In this document: positions 24,377 through 32,164 of the stretch, piece after piece
Layout: the number at the start of each line of letters is the position of its first letter
Position numbering within the stretch: the stretch's first letter is position 1
From: Verrucomicrobiota bacterium
GTDB lineage: Bacteria; Verrucomicrobiota; Verrucomicrobiia; Limisphaerales; PALSA-1396
Assembly: GCA_016200005.1 (NCBI GenBank)
Contig: JACQFP010000070.1
Span: 1 to 40,668, forward strand
Length of the DNA stretch: 40,668 bases
Direction of reading: 5' to 3'
Program-made: the position numbers and the translations under genes
Notes under the pieces: generated by a model
Databases searched by the model: none
What the model was told of the DNA's origin: nothing
Seen by the model: the letters and a program-made list of their open reading frames with translations, nothing else

Positions 24377-27300
24377 TCACCCCTCCTGTGGGCGATGGGT
24401 TTCTTCCCTTAAAGGAAACCAGGCACAGACTTCAGTGCCTTTTTTGGGCGTGGATTTGAATTCGATCCGGCCGCCGATCAGGGAAACGCGTTCCTCCATT
24501 CCCAACAACCCCAGACTCGACGCTCCACGCACGGCGCGTTTGCGCGCGGCCACCACATCAAACCCGACCCCGTCGTCGCAGACGGCCAGCTTCAATTCCT
24601 CACCTTGTTGCCGCAACTCGAGCCGCACCTGTTTTGCTTTGGCGTGTCGCACCACATTGGTCAACGCTTCCTGGGCAATGCGGAAGCACGCTGTCACCAA
24701 CTCAGGGGACAAAGGACTGTTGAATCGCACGGCCTCAAATTGCGCGATGAATCCCGCCAATTGTGATTGACGATCCAAGTACCAGCGGAGCGCGGCGACC
24801 AGGCCCAGATCGTCGAGGATCGAAGGGTGCAGGTCCACCGACAGATTGCGCACCTGCTGCAACACTTGATCAACAATCCCGATGCCCTCTTCCAGGGCCG
24901 TCACCGCGCCGGCCGCTTCGCACTGGCGTTGGGCGGCCTGCAAATTGATTTTCAGGGCGGTCAAGGATTGGCCGATTTCATCATGCAGTTCCCGGGCGAT
25001 GTGACGGCGCTCGCTTTCCTGCGCCTCCAGCAAGCGGCGGGAAAGCGTTTGCAGCCGTTCGGAATAATCCTGCAGTTTGCTCTCGGCTTCTTTGCGTTCG
25101 GTGACATCCAATACTGTGCCGAGAAATCTAACCGGCTTGCCAGCCTCATCAAAAACCACCTCGCCCTGTTCACTCACGATACGCACCGCGCCGTCCGGCC
25201 GAATGATCCGGTGATCCACGTTGTAGGGTCGGCCTCGTTTCAACGCATCCTGCACCGCTTCATTGACGATTGACCGGTCGTCCGGATGAACGCTGTTCAG
25301 AAAGGCCTCATAGGTCGCGCCGAATTGCTCGGGTGTCAAACCGAAGATGCGATAAATCTCATCTGACCATCGCACTTTATTGGTGACCAGATCCCAATCC
25401 CAATTTCCCAGATGTGCTATCTTTTGCGCGCGCGCGAGCCCCAGTTCACTTTTGCGCAACGCCTCCTCGGCGCGGTGGCGTTCGATGACGATGCCGGCCA
25501 GGTGCGTGGCCACCTCAATCAGTTCCCGGTCGCGCGCACTGGGGGTATGCGGTTGGTGGTATAACATGGCCAGTGTGCCCAATATTTTTCCTTGGGTGGT
25601 TTTGATGGGCGTTGACCAGCACGCGCGCAACCCATGACAGTCAGCCAGCTCCCGGTAATCCGACCAAAGCGGGTCCCGCGTGATGTCGGCCACGATCACG
25701 GTTTCACGCCGATAGACCGCCGTGCCGCACGATCCGGCCTGGGGACCAATGGGCAGACCATCGACAGCCTGGTTGTAGGCTTCGGAGAGGCTTGGCGCCG
25801 CGCCATGCCGCAAACGTTTTCCATCTTCATCCAGCAGCAAAACGGAACAGGTCATCCCCGGAGATTCGGCCTCGACCGCTCGCAGCAGCGTCTCCAGCAC
25901 TTCGGCAAGAGTCGCACCTGTCGTGATCATTTCGAGCACCTGCTTCTGTCCCGCGACCCAGGCCTCGGCCCGCTTGCGCTCCGTGATGTCCCGCAGGCAG
26001 GCCATAAACACCGTGTTTCCTTTCAAACGGACGGGTGTAATGCACAGTTCCACGGGAAAAATGGAACCGTCTGCACGCATCGCGGTGATTTCGATCCGCT
26101 TGCCCAGCATTGTCGTTTCCCCGGTCGCCAGATAGCGCGCCAGACCTTGGCGATGCCGCTCACGCCAGGCGGGCGGGATGAGTTTCGCCGCCAGTTCTTC
26201 GCCCACGACTTCGTAATGCTTGTAACCAAACGTTCTTTCGGCCGCGGGATTGAAATCAATGATCCGTCCCTCCCGGTCCGCGGTGATGACGCAATCCAAG
26301 GCGGCTTCCAGAATGGCGCTCTTGCGCGATTCATTTTCGCGCAGCGCCTCCTCCGCCTGCTTGCGCTCGGTGATGTCCTGGGCCGTTCCGAGCATGCGCA
26401 ATCGACGGCCGCTTGCATCTGCCACCACTCGGCCCAACCCGTGAAGCCAGCGGAGATTGTTGTCGGGAAGCAGGACGCGATACTCGAGTTCGAACGGTCG
26501 CTGGTCCTGGTAGGCCTGTTCAATCGTCCGCTGAACGGCGCTGTAATCGCTTGGATACACGCGACGCAAAAAGTCATCGAGGTCGGTTGGCAACACTTGC
26601 CACTCGATTCCGTAGAGCCGACACAGTTCAGCCGACCAGATTACCTTGTTCGTCGCGATGTGCCATTCCCAGCTTCCCAGGCGCGCGAGCCGCTGGGCCT
26701 CCACCAGTTGAAATTCGCGCTTCTTGATTTCCTCCTCCGTCTGTTTGTCTTGGGTGATGTCCAGGCACACGCCCAGCATCTTGGCCGCCCGGCCCGCCGC
26801 ATCCAATGCGACGTGTCCCCGGGTGTGCAGGGTTCTGACGCCGCGATCGGGACGCACGATACGCTGCTCAAACACGAACGGCTCGTGATCTACAAGCGCC
26901 TTTTCCACGTTCTCTTTCACCCGCGCCCGATCCTCGGGATGGACCAGGCCCAGAAACGCCTCAAACGTCATCTGAACCCCGACCACCGCTGTCGGGGTGA
27001 ATTGGTTGTGCGAGAGGCCCAACACCCGGTAAAGCTCATCCGAACACCAGAGTTTGTTGGTCGTCACCTCCCACTCCCAACTGCCCACATGCGTCAGCCT
27101 TTGCGCCTCTCTAAGTTGCGTTTCGCGTCTCTTCATTTCCGCTTCCGCCTCCTGACGCTGGCTGATTTCAATCTGCATGGCTCGGTTGGCCCGCAGCAAC
27201 TCAGCCCTCCGCTCCTGCAAAGCCTGCTCCAGTTCCGTGCGCGCCCGCCGCAACTCCGTCTCCGCCCGCTTCCGCTCGATCGCCTGCGCCAGCACATTGG

Positions 27301-28429
27301 CAAAGGCTTGGAGGAAGTTGACGTCATCCGTTGTGAACTGGCGCGGGCGCGCGGTGTGGACTCCTAAAACACCCAACGGCCGGTTACGGCCGGGAATAAT
27401 GACCGTCATCCCGCTGATCACTCCGTGTTCCAGCAATAACGCCGGCGCGCCAAACCGCGTCTCCGTCCGCAAATCCGCCACCACCACCGGCTCATTGACT
27501 TGCAAGGTGTAGCCCGCCTGTGAGTTGTTTCCGGCAGCCACTCTGGCCTGACCTACGACTTCGCTTTTCCAACCGGCGCCGGCCCGTAAAATAAATTCAT
27601 CGCCCGCCGGCAGCAGTTCCAGAAATTTGCAGAACTCCACCCCAAGCGTTTGCACCAGAAGCGCAATTGCCTCCTGCAACAAGGCGGACAGGTTGGTGCC
27701 GGCCAGCGCGAGCTGCCCCAGTTCGGCCACCGCCGCGTGTTGGCGCGCGCGGGCTTTCAGCCCTTCTTCCCTCGCCCCGACACCGGCTGTCGGGCTGATG
27801 TTCCAGGTGAAGCAACGCGCGCGCACGAACCGGTCGTCCTCCCAGTGCGCGTCGGCCGTGATGCAGACCTGCTTCAGGGCGCCATCCGGGCAGCGCAGTT
27901 GCGTTTCATAATCGCGCAACGGTTCCCGGCACCGCAATCGTTGGAACATATCCGCCCCGCCCCCGACATCGGCTGTCGGGGTCGGGGCATACAGTTCGGA
28001 AATGTGGTGGCCGACGAATTGCGCCCGCATGCCTCCGAAGAGTTCCAACGCCGCCTGATTCGCCGACAGGATGACTCCGTCCGGCCCGACCCAATGCACA
28101 CTAACGGGGGCGTCGGCCAAGGCATCGGCCGGTTCGCACGCCGGCGGCTCGACGGTTTCCTCGGCCCGTGGAGTCTCCAGCCCTACTCCACAGGGCGGGT
28201 CAGACTGGTGGCGCGTCCCGCCGGGCCGGAGGCTGCTTTGCGCCGGTGGCTCCTCGCCGTTGCCGGGAGCGGCGAGCCGCGGTGGGCGTGGACGGGCGGT
28301 GGCGGATGGGGACGGCGGGGCGTTGAGGGACCACTGGCTTTTTCTTGCGCGCAAATGGGTTGGGCCGCGTGGGGTGCGGTTGGCGACCGTCGCGGCAACG
28401 TTTTTCGGCACCGATTTCTTCTTACGCAT
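24377..28429 (-). CDS. Large NarL-type sensor kinase with five PAS and two GAF domains
   Basis: I take the ATG at 28429 (MRKKKSVPKN). Residues 1-100 are Pro/Arg/Ala-rich and look disordered. Then follow PAS (about 105-215), GAF (230-385), PAS (435-555), PAS (565-685), PAS (690-805), GAF (820-965), PAS (980-1100), HisKA_3 with His1149 in ARELHDEIGQS, and HATPase (ACFRIAQEALTNVVRHAKA, DDGVGFD). There is no membrane helix, so it should sense a cytosolic signal. Three short palindromes inside the gene code for PTAxVG at residues about 150-157, 212-218 and 478-485 and look inserted. It lies 45 bases downstream of tRNA-Val and pairs with the NarL regulator. Confidence 0.95.
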   Translation of the reverse strand: MRKKKSVPKNVAATVANRTPRGPTHLRARKSQWSLNAPPSPSATARPRPPRLAAPGNGEEPPAQSSLRPGGTRHQSDPPCGVGLETPRAEETVEPPACEPADALADAPVSVHWVGPDGVILSANQAALELFGGMRAQFVGHHISELYAPTPTADVGGGADMFQRLRCREPLRDYETQLRCPDGALKQVCITADAHWEDDRFVRARCFTWNISPTAGVGAREEGLKARARQHAAVAELGQLALAGTNLSALLQEAIALLVQTLGVEFCKFLELLPAGDEFILRAGAGWKSEVVGQARVAAGNNSQAGYTLQVNEPVVVADLRTETRFGAPALLLEHGVISGMTVIIPGRNRPLGVLGVHTARPRQFTTDDVNFLQAFANVLAQAIERKRAETELRRARTELEQALQERRAELLRANRAMQIEISQRQEAEAEMKRRETQLREAQRLTHVGSWEWEVTTNKLWCSDELYRVLGLSHNQFTPTAVVGVQMTFEAFLGLVHPEDRARVKENVEKALVDHEPFVFEQRIVRPDRGVRTLHTRGHVALDAAGRAAKMLGVCLDITQDKQTEEEIKKREFQLVEAQRLARLGSWEWHIATNKVIWSAELCRLYGIEWQVLPTDLDDFLRRVYPSDYSAVQRTIEQAYQDQRPFELEYRVLLPDNNLRWLHGLGRVVADASGRRLRMLGTAQDITERKQAEEALRENESRKSAILEAALDCVITADREGRIIDFNPAAERTFGYKHYEVVGEELAAKLIPPAWRERHRQGLARYLATGETTMLGKRIEITAMRADGSIFPVELCITPVRLKGNTVFMACLRDITERKRAEAWVAGQKQVLEMITTGATLAEVLETLLRAVEAESPGMTCSVLLLDEDGKRLRHGAAPSLSEAYNQAVDGLPIGPQAGSCGTAVYRRETVIVADITRDPLWSDYRELADCHGLRACWSTPIKTTQGKILGTLAMLYHQPHTPSARDRELIEVATHLAGIVIERHRAEEALRKSELGLARAQKIAHLGNWDWDLVTNKVRWSDEIYRIFGLTPEQFGATYEAFLNSVHPDDRSIVNEAVQDALKRGRPYNVDHRIIRPDGAVRIVSEQGEVVFDEAGKPVRFLGTVLDVTERKEAESKLQDYSERLQTLSRRLLEAQESERRHIARELHDEIGQSLTALKINLQAAQRQCEAAGAVTALEEGIGIVDQVLQQVRNLSVDLHPSILDDLGLVAALRWYLDRQSQLAGFIAQFEAVRFNSPLSPELVTACFRIAQEALTNVVRHAKAKQVRLELRQQGEELKLAVCDDGVGFDVVAARKRAVRGASSLGLLGMEERVSLIGGRIEFKSTPKKGTEVCAWFPLREETHRPQEG
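26976..26998. repeat. In-frame palindrome, copy 1
   Basis: Arms ACCCCGAC and GTCGGGGT enclose a 7-base loop; seen as CCCCGACC-N5-TGTCGGGG it has the same shape as the other copies. On the coding (minus) strand it reads TPTAVVGV inside a PAS domain. The last PAS domain of the same protein lacks these eight residues at the same place (HNQF...TFEAFL against PEQFGATYEAFL). Confidence 0.75.
27776..27794. repeat. In-frame palindrome, copy 2
   Basis: CCCGACA-CCGGC-TGTCGGG, seven-base arms and a five-base loop. On the coding strand it reads SPTAGVG at the end of the first PAS domain, where most PAS domains have a TERKxxEE sequence. Confidence 0.75.
27954..27988. repeat. In-frame palindrome, copy 3 (longest)
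   Basis: Core CCCCGACA-TCGGC-TGTCGGGG, extended to 15-base arms with one mismatch. On the coding strand it reads APTPTADVGGGA inside the first PAS domain. Confidence 0.8.
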
Positions 28430-28474
28430 GGCTCGCTGCAATTTGTGGCCGGACTGCTTCCACCGCCGGAAATC

Positions 28475-28550
28475 TGGTGGGCGATGAGGGACTCGAACCC
28501 CCGACCTACTGCGTGTAAAGCAGATGCGCTAGCCACTGCGCCAATCGCCC
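28475..28550 (-). tRNA. tRNA-Val(TAC)
   Basis: The minus strand folds as a full cloverleaf. The acceptor GGGCGAT pairs with ATCGCCC; the anticodon stem-loop is CTGC-TTTACAC-GCAG, giving anticodon TAC (reads GUA, Val). The T-loop is GGTTCGAGTCC. A CCA end is encoded (28475-28477); the body is 28478-28550. The sensor kinase gene begins 45 bases downstream on the same strand with no clear terminator between. Confidence 0.97.
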
Positions 28551-28563
28551 AACCCTGCGCGGC

Positions 28564-28592
28564 AGGTTATGATTTTCATCTGCGCTTGGCAA
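28564..28592 (-). promoter_or_regulatory. Candidate tRNA-Val promoter
   Basis: On the minus strand TTGCCA (28587-28592), a 17-base spacer and TAACCT (28564-28569) lie 13 bases before the tRNA 5' end. The short GC-rich stretch after the -10 is typical of stable-RNA promoters. Confidence 0.45.
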
Positions 28593-28643
28593 CGGCGAAC
28601 ATTTTTCTTCACCTCGCCTGTCCGCGGTTTACCATGCGCGTGC

Positions 28644-29135
28644 ATGAGCAGCAACCATCCGGGCCGTATCGCTTTAAGTGAATTGCTTTCGCTTTCGGCC
28701 ATCCAACTCAACCTGACCGGCACGCAGCGGGACGAGGTGCTCGGCGAACTGGTCGCGCAAATCCCGGAAATCGCCCGCCAGCCGAAGGCGCGCGAGACTT
28801 TGTTGCGGGCCTTGCAGGAGCGCGAACAACTTCACAGCACCGGCATCGGCGAGGGCATCGCCCTGCCCCATGCGCGCAACGCGCTCGTCGGGTTGGTGGA
28901 CCACCCGGTGATTGTCTTTGGCCGCCATCCTCATGGCATTCCGTATGACGCGCTCGACGGCATTCCCGCTCGGCTGTTTTTTCTGCTGGTCGCCCCAACC
29001 GTTACCCAGCACCTGGCCATTCTCGCCCGCCTCAGCCGCCTGCTGCGCGACCCCAAACTCCGCCAGCATCTTCTCACCGCCGACCGTCCGGAAAAAATCC
29101 TCTCCCTGATTCGTGAAGCGGAGGCCAAAATGTGA
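28644..29135 (+). CDS. PTS EIIA-like (PtsN/EIIA-Ntr type) domain protein
   Basis: From the ATG at 28644 (MSSNHPGRIALSELLS) this is a 163-residue single-domain protein; a longer frame from 28569 has no support. The motif TGIGEGIALPHARN contains the phosphorylated His76, and the flanking RETLLRALQEREQLHSTGIG and LFFLLVAPTVTQHLAILARLSRLL are typical of the fructose/EIIA-Ntr fold. Such stand-alone proteins are regulatory, not sugar transporters (family knowledge). It is divergent from tRNA-Val. No ribosome-binding site is clear. Confidence 0.93.
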   Translation: MSSNHPGRIALSELLSLSAIQLNLTGTQRDEVLGELVAQIPEIARQPKARETLLRALQEREQLHSTGIGEGIALPHARNALVGLVDHPVIVFGRHPHGIPYDALDGIPARLFFLLVAPTVTQHLAILARLSRLLRDPKLRQHLLTADRPEKILSLIREAEAKM

Positions 29136-29179
29136 CACGAGCAGCGGTTTGGGTTGAGTTACGCAACACGCGACACACA

Positions 29180-29644
29180 TCACGTTTCACCCCTGAATCC
29201 CTGTTGCCGCAAGGCTTCAAACAAAACCAGCGCCACGCAGTTGGAGAGATTCAGCGAGCGCGACTTCGAATTAAACATCGGAATCCGCAGCCAATGATCT
29301 TGGTTTGCTGTGAGCAGGTTCGTCGGCAGTCCCGCCGTCTCGCGTCCGAACACAAGGAAATCATCCGGCGCAAATCGCGCGTCCGTGTAAAGTCTCGGCC
29401 CGCCCGATTCAACGAACCAAAGCCGCGCAGTCGCCGGAAGCTTTTCCATGAACACCTTCCAGTTCGCCCAGCGATGCCACACGACGTGTTGCCAGTAATC
29501 CATCCCGGCCCGTTTGAGCTGCGCGTCGTCCAGCTTGAAGCCGAACGGTTCGATGAGATGCAGCGTGGTCGTATTGGCGGCGCAGAGCCGCGCCACGTTG
29601 CCCGCGTTCGGCGGAATTTCCGGTTCGACGAGGACGATGTGCAT
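29180..29644 (-). CDS. trmL: tRNA (cytidine(34)-2'-O)-methyltransferase (SPOUT)
   Basis: Start at the ATG at 29644 (MHIVLVEPEIPPNAGNVARL), the usual TrmL beginning; an earlier codon at 29659 lies in repeat sequence. The 154-residue SPOUT knot is complete: LCAANTTTLHLIEPFGF, LVFGRETAGLP (motif 2), LRIPMF and SLNLSNCVALVLFEALRQ (motif 3). TrmL methylates the wobble base of tRNA-Leu. It is the last gene of a ruvX-truA-trmL order on the minus strand, separated from truA by a repeat. Confidence 0.94.
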   Translation of the reverse strand: MHIVLVEPEIPPNAGNVARLCAANTTTLHLIEPFGFKLDDAQLKRAGMDYWQHVVWHRWANWKVFMEKLPATARLWFVESGGPRLYTDARFAPDDFLVFGRETAGLPTNLLTANQDHWLRIPMFNSKSRSLNLSNCVALVLFEALRQQGFRGET

Positions 29645-29800
29645 GAATTCAAATTCCAAGCTCCAAACTTCAAGCTCCAGAGAACAACCAGGCTCCCAGT
29701 TGCCAATTCAGAACGGATGATTGTCGTCGGCTCATTTGAGTGTTGATGTTTGGAATTTCTCTGGTGCTTGGTGCTTGGATTTTGGAGCTTCCCCATAGAA
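29645..29800. repeat. Interspersed repeat with AAGCTCCAAACTTC/AGCACCAAGCACC motifs
   Basis: The stretch between trmL and truA is built from short motifs, TTCCAAGCTCCAAACTTCAA and GGTGCTTGGTGCTTGGATTT. I recall the same style (peptides like KFGAWNL and KHQAPEKFQ in shadow frames) from intergenic repeats of many Verrucomicrobia and Planctomycetes. It overlaps the last part of truA, which therefore ends in repeat-coded residues. Confidence 0.55.
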
Positions 29801-30538
29801 AACTTTCCATAACACCAATCCCTTCGCCGGTGCGGTCATGCCTGCCGCGCGACGATCTTTGCTGGCCAGGATTTTTTTTATGTCATCCACCGCAATCTTT
29901 CCTTGCCCCACCTGCACAAGCGTTCCCACGATGCCGCGGCACATCTTGTAGAGAAACCCGTCGCCCTCGATGAAAAACGTGAGCAGCGGGCCGCTCTTCC
30001 TGATCTCGCAACGCGTCAACGTCCGCACGGTGGATTCCATCGTGTAGTTGCGAGTGCCGGCGAAGGATTTGAAATCGTGCCGCCCGACAAACAGCGGCGC
30101 CGCCGCGCGCATCGCCGCCAGATTCAACGGGCGCGGCAAGTGCCACGCCGTGTGACGCAGCAGCGGGTTCATCGCGGGATGGTTCCAGACGAAGTAGCGG
30201 TATTGCTTGCCGGCGGCGTCGAAGCGCGCGTGGAATTCTGCGGGCGTGCGGCGGGCGGAGATCACCCGGATGTCCGCCGGCAGCCAGGCGTTGAGCGCGA
30301 GCGCGAGCTTGGCGTTGCTCATCTGGAACTCGGCGCGCGGCGCTTCAAAATGCGCCACCATGCCCAGCGCGTGAACGCCCGTGTCCGTGCGGCTCGAACC
30401 GTGGACGCGCGGCCGGCTGGGGAACAGTTTCGCCAGCGCCGCCTCAATTTTTTCCTGCACGCCCGTGCCGGTTTTCTGCACCTGCCAGCCTTGATAGGCC
30501 GTGCCGTCGTAGCCGATGGTGAGTTTGAATTTGATCAT
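29732..30538 (-). CDS. truA: tRNA pseudouridine(38-40) synthase
   Basis: The ATG at 30538 gives MIKFKLTIGYDGTAYQGWQVQ, the standard TruA start. The catalytic Asp52 is in GSSRTDTGVHALG; LNAWLPADIRV, KQYRYFVWN and FLYKMCRGIVGTLV also match. The normal fold ends near LVLWKVFYGE; the last 20 or so residues (APKSKHQAPEKFQTSTLK) are coded by the interspersed repeat and are probably a harmless tail. It follows ruvX after 37 bases with a strong hairpin in between. Confidence 0.95.
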   Translation of the reverse strand: MIKFKLTIGYDGTAYQGWQVQKTGTGVQEKIEAALAKLFPSRPRVHGSSRTDTGVHALGMVAHFEAPRAEFQMSNAKLALALNAWLPADIRVISARRTPAEFHARFDAAGKQYRYFVWNHPAMNPLLRHTAWHLPRPLNLAAMRAAAPLFVGRHDFKSFAGTRNYTMESTVRTLTRCEIRKSGPLLTFFIEGDGFLYKMCRGIVGTLVQVGQGKIAVDDIKKILASKDRRAAGMTAPAKGLVLWKVFYGEAPKSKHQAPEKFQTSTLK

Positions 30539-30549
30539 CGTGGTGCGTG

Positions 30550-30590
30550 AAACGTGAAACGTGAAGAGGGTCCGGTCACGTTTCACGTTT
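30550..30590. repeat. Perfect 15-bp inverted repeat between ruvX and truA
   Basis: AAACGTGAAACGTGA (30550-30564) and its exact reverse complement (30576-30590) are 11 bases apart. The right arm covers the ruvX stop region. It may be an attenuator between the two genes; it lacks a T-run. Confidence 0.7.
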
Positions 30591-31001
30591 TACGCCTAAA
30601 CTGTCCAGATAACTCTGCAACAAGATCGCCGCGGCGGTCTTGTCCACCTTTTCCTTGCGTTTGTCACGGCGGACGTTGCCTTGAATCAAAAAGCGTTGCG
30701 CCTGCACGGTGGTCAGCCGTTCGTCGAGCGTCTTGAGGGGGATGGCCACCGCATCCTTCAGCACGGCCACGAATTCCTGCACCTTGAGCGCCGCCGGTCC
30801 GTAACTGCCGTCCATGTTGCGCGGCAAACCGACCAGGATCAACTCGACCTCCTTTTCCCGCATGAGTTCCTTCAAGCGCGCGAGAAACTTGGTGAACGGT
30901 TCCGCAGGAATGAACTCCAACGGCTGGGCAATCATCTTCAACTCGTCGCTGATGGCGATGCCGATCCGTTTCGTTCCATGGTCTATGGCGAGAATGCGCA
31001 T
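30576..31001 (-). CDS. ruvX: RuvX/YqgF Holliday junction resolvase-like protein
   Basis: Start at the ATG at 31001 (MRILAIDHGTKRIGIAISDE). The RNase H-like fold has Asp7 in AIDHGTKRIG, the LILVGLPRNMDGSYG block, and the closing TLDERLTTVQAQRFL with the acidic pair DE, followed by KVDKTAAAILLQSYLDS. YqgF proteins are essential in many bacteria and act in 16S rRNA 5'-end maturation or as Holliday junction resolvases (family knowledge). It is the first gene of the ruvX-truA-trmL group and is separated from the divergent dehydrogenase gene by a 30-base-arm inverted repeat. Confidence 0.94.
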   Translation of the reverse strand: MRILAIDHGTKRIGIAISDELKMIAQPLEFIPAEPFTKFLARLKELMREKEVELILVGLPRNMDGSYGPAALKVQEFVAVLKDAVAIPLKTLDERLTTVQAQRFLIQGNVRRDKRKEKVDKTAAAILLQSYLDSLGVKRET

Positions 31002-31076
31002 ACTGGTTACCTTGTCCAAACGCAAACGCCTTACTGTGTCGCAGTAAATCACTGGAAACAAGCTCGCAATCACCAC

Positions 31077-31160
31077 TGGACCGTGGCAGCCGACGTGAGT
31101 CGGCTCTGACTTTCCTCGAATTCTGATGGAGCGGACTCACGTCTGCTGCTGCAAGGTCCA
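31077..31160. repeat. Long inverted repeat between divergent genes
   Basis: The 21-base segments at 31086-31106 and 31129-31149 are reverse complements at 19 of 21 positions, with central ACGTGAGTC. Outer TGGACC and GGTCCA extend the arms to about 30 bases. It lies 5' of both ruvX and the dehydrogenase gene. It resembles an intergenic repeat I recall from Pedosphaera-type genomes. Confidence 0.7.
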
Positions 31161-31248
31161 CCGGGAGGGACCGGGTGAGAGGCCATCCGGAGATTATTTT
31201 CGAGAACTACTTTATTCGCCGAACCCTTCCTGATACAAATCAACCCGT

Positions 31249-32017
31249 ATGTTCAACCTCCAAAATAAAATCGCCCTCGTCACGGGCGCTGGATCGGGAA
31301 ATCGGCGCCGCCATCGCCGAAGCCTTTGCCCAAGCCAACGCTCATGTGTTTGTCACCGACCGCGACGATAAAAGCGGGCGGGAAACCGCAGCGAGAATCA
31401 AGGCCAGCAACGGTCAAGCTGAGTTTCTCCCGCTTGATGTGTCGAAGGAAAGTGATTGCGCCAAGGTTGCCAAACAGGTCGAACAGAGCCAAGGCCGCCT
31501 CGATGTGCTCGTCAACAATGCCGGCATCGGCCACGTCGGCACGATGTTGACCACAACCGGCGGCGATCTGGACCGTTTGTACGCCGTCAATGTGCGCGGC
31601 GTTTTCAACATGACCAAGATTTTTCTGCCGGGAATGGTCGGACGCAAATCCGGCGTGATCCTCAGTCTCGCCTCCATCGGTGGCGTGGTTGGCCTGCGAG
31701 ATCGGCTCGCTTATTGCGCGACCAAGTTCGCGGTCGTCGGTATGACAAAAAGCATGGCGCTCGATCACGCGCGTGACGGCATTCGCGTCAACTGCCTTTG
31801 TCCGGGCCGGGTGGAAACTCCGTTTGTCACCGCGCGGCTCAAGGAATATCCCGACCCGCAAAAGGCGTATCGAGAAATGGCGGACTCCCAGGCCCTCGGC
31901 CGCATGGGCAAGCCGGAGGAAATCGCCGCCGCCGCCGTTTATCTAGCGAGTGACGAAGCCGCGTTCATTACTGGCACTGCGTTCATTATCGACGGCGGCT
32001 TGAGTGCGGGAAAGTAA
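31249..32017 (+). pseudogene. Short-chain dehydrogenase/reductase with a +1 frameshift
   Basis: The ATG at 31249 begins MFNLQNKIALVTGAGSG in one frame. One extra A in GGGAAATCGG (31297-31306) then shifts the reading, and the next frame continues IGAAIAEAFAQANAHVFVTD to the stop at 32017. Removing one A restores TGAGSGIG, the NAD(P)-binding motif. The rest is intact: NNAGIG, Ser in LSLASIGG, YCATK with catalytic Tyr and Lys, and NCLCPGRVETPFV. It is an oxidoreductase of the 3-oxoacyl-ACP reductase/glucose dehydrogenase type; substrate unknown. It may be a recent mutation, an assembly error, or less likely programmed shifting. Confidence 0.85.
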
Positions 32018-32164
32018 GCACATTGGCGAACGGGCGCTTGAAATTTTATTCGAACGGCTGGGTAAGTTGTAGGGAAATTACGGCAACCCGGTCGCGCAGA
32101 TTACTGTGGGAATAAGTATGTCAATACCATTGGCTGACATGTTTTAGTTTTCCAGCTACGCAAA

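Noticed and set aside
25634-27367. Long open frame (577 codons) on the plus strand inside the large kinase gene
   Set aside because: The opposite strand codes recognisable PAS, GAF and kinase domains throughout; the plus frame is an effect of high GC third positions and matches no domain.
28050-28140. Further palindrome-like GGCCGATGCC/GGCCGACGCC stretch at the start of the kinase gene
   Set aside because: It reads PADALADAP and lacks the CCCCGACA-N5-TGTCGGGG design, so it is not counted as a copy.
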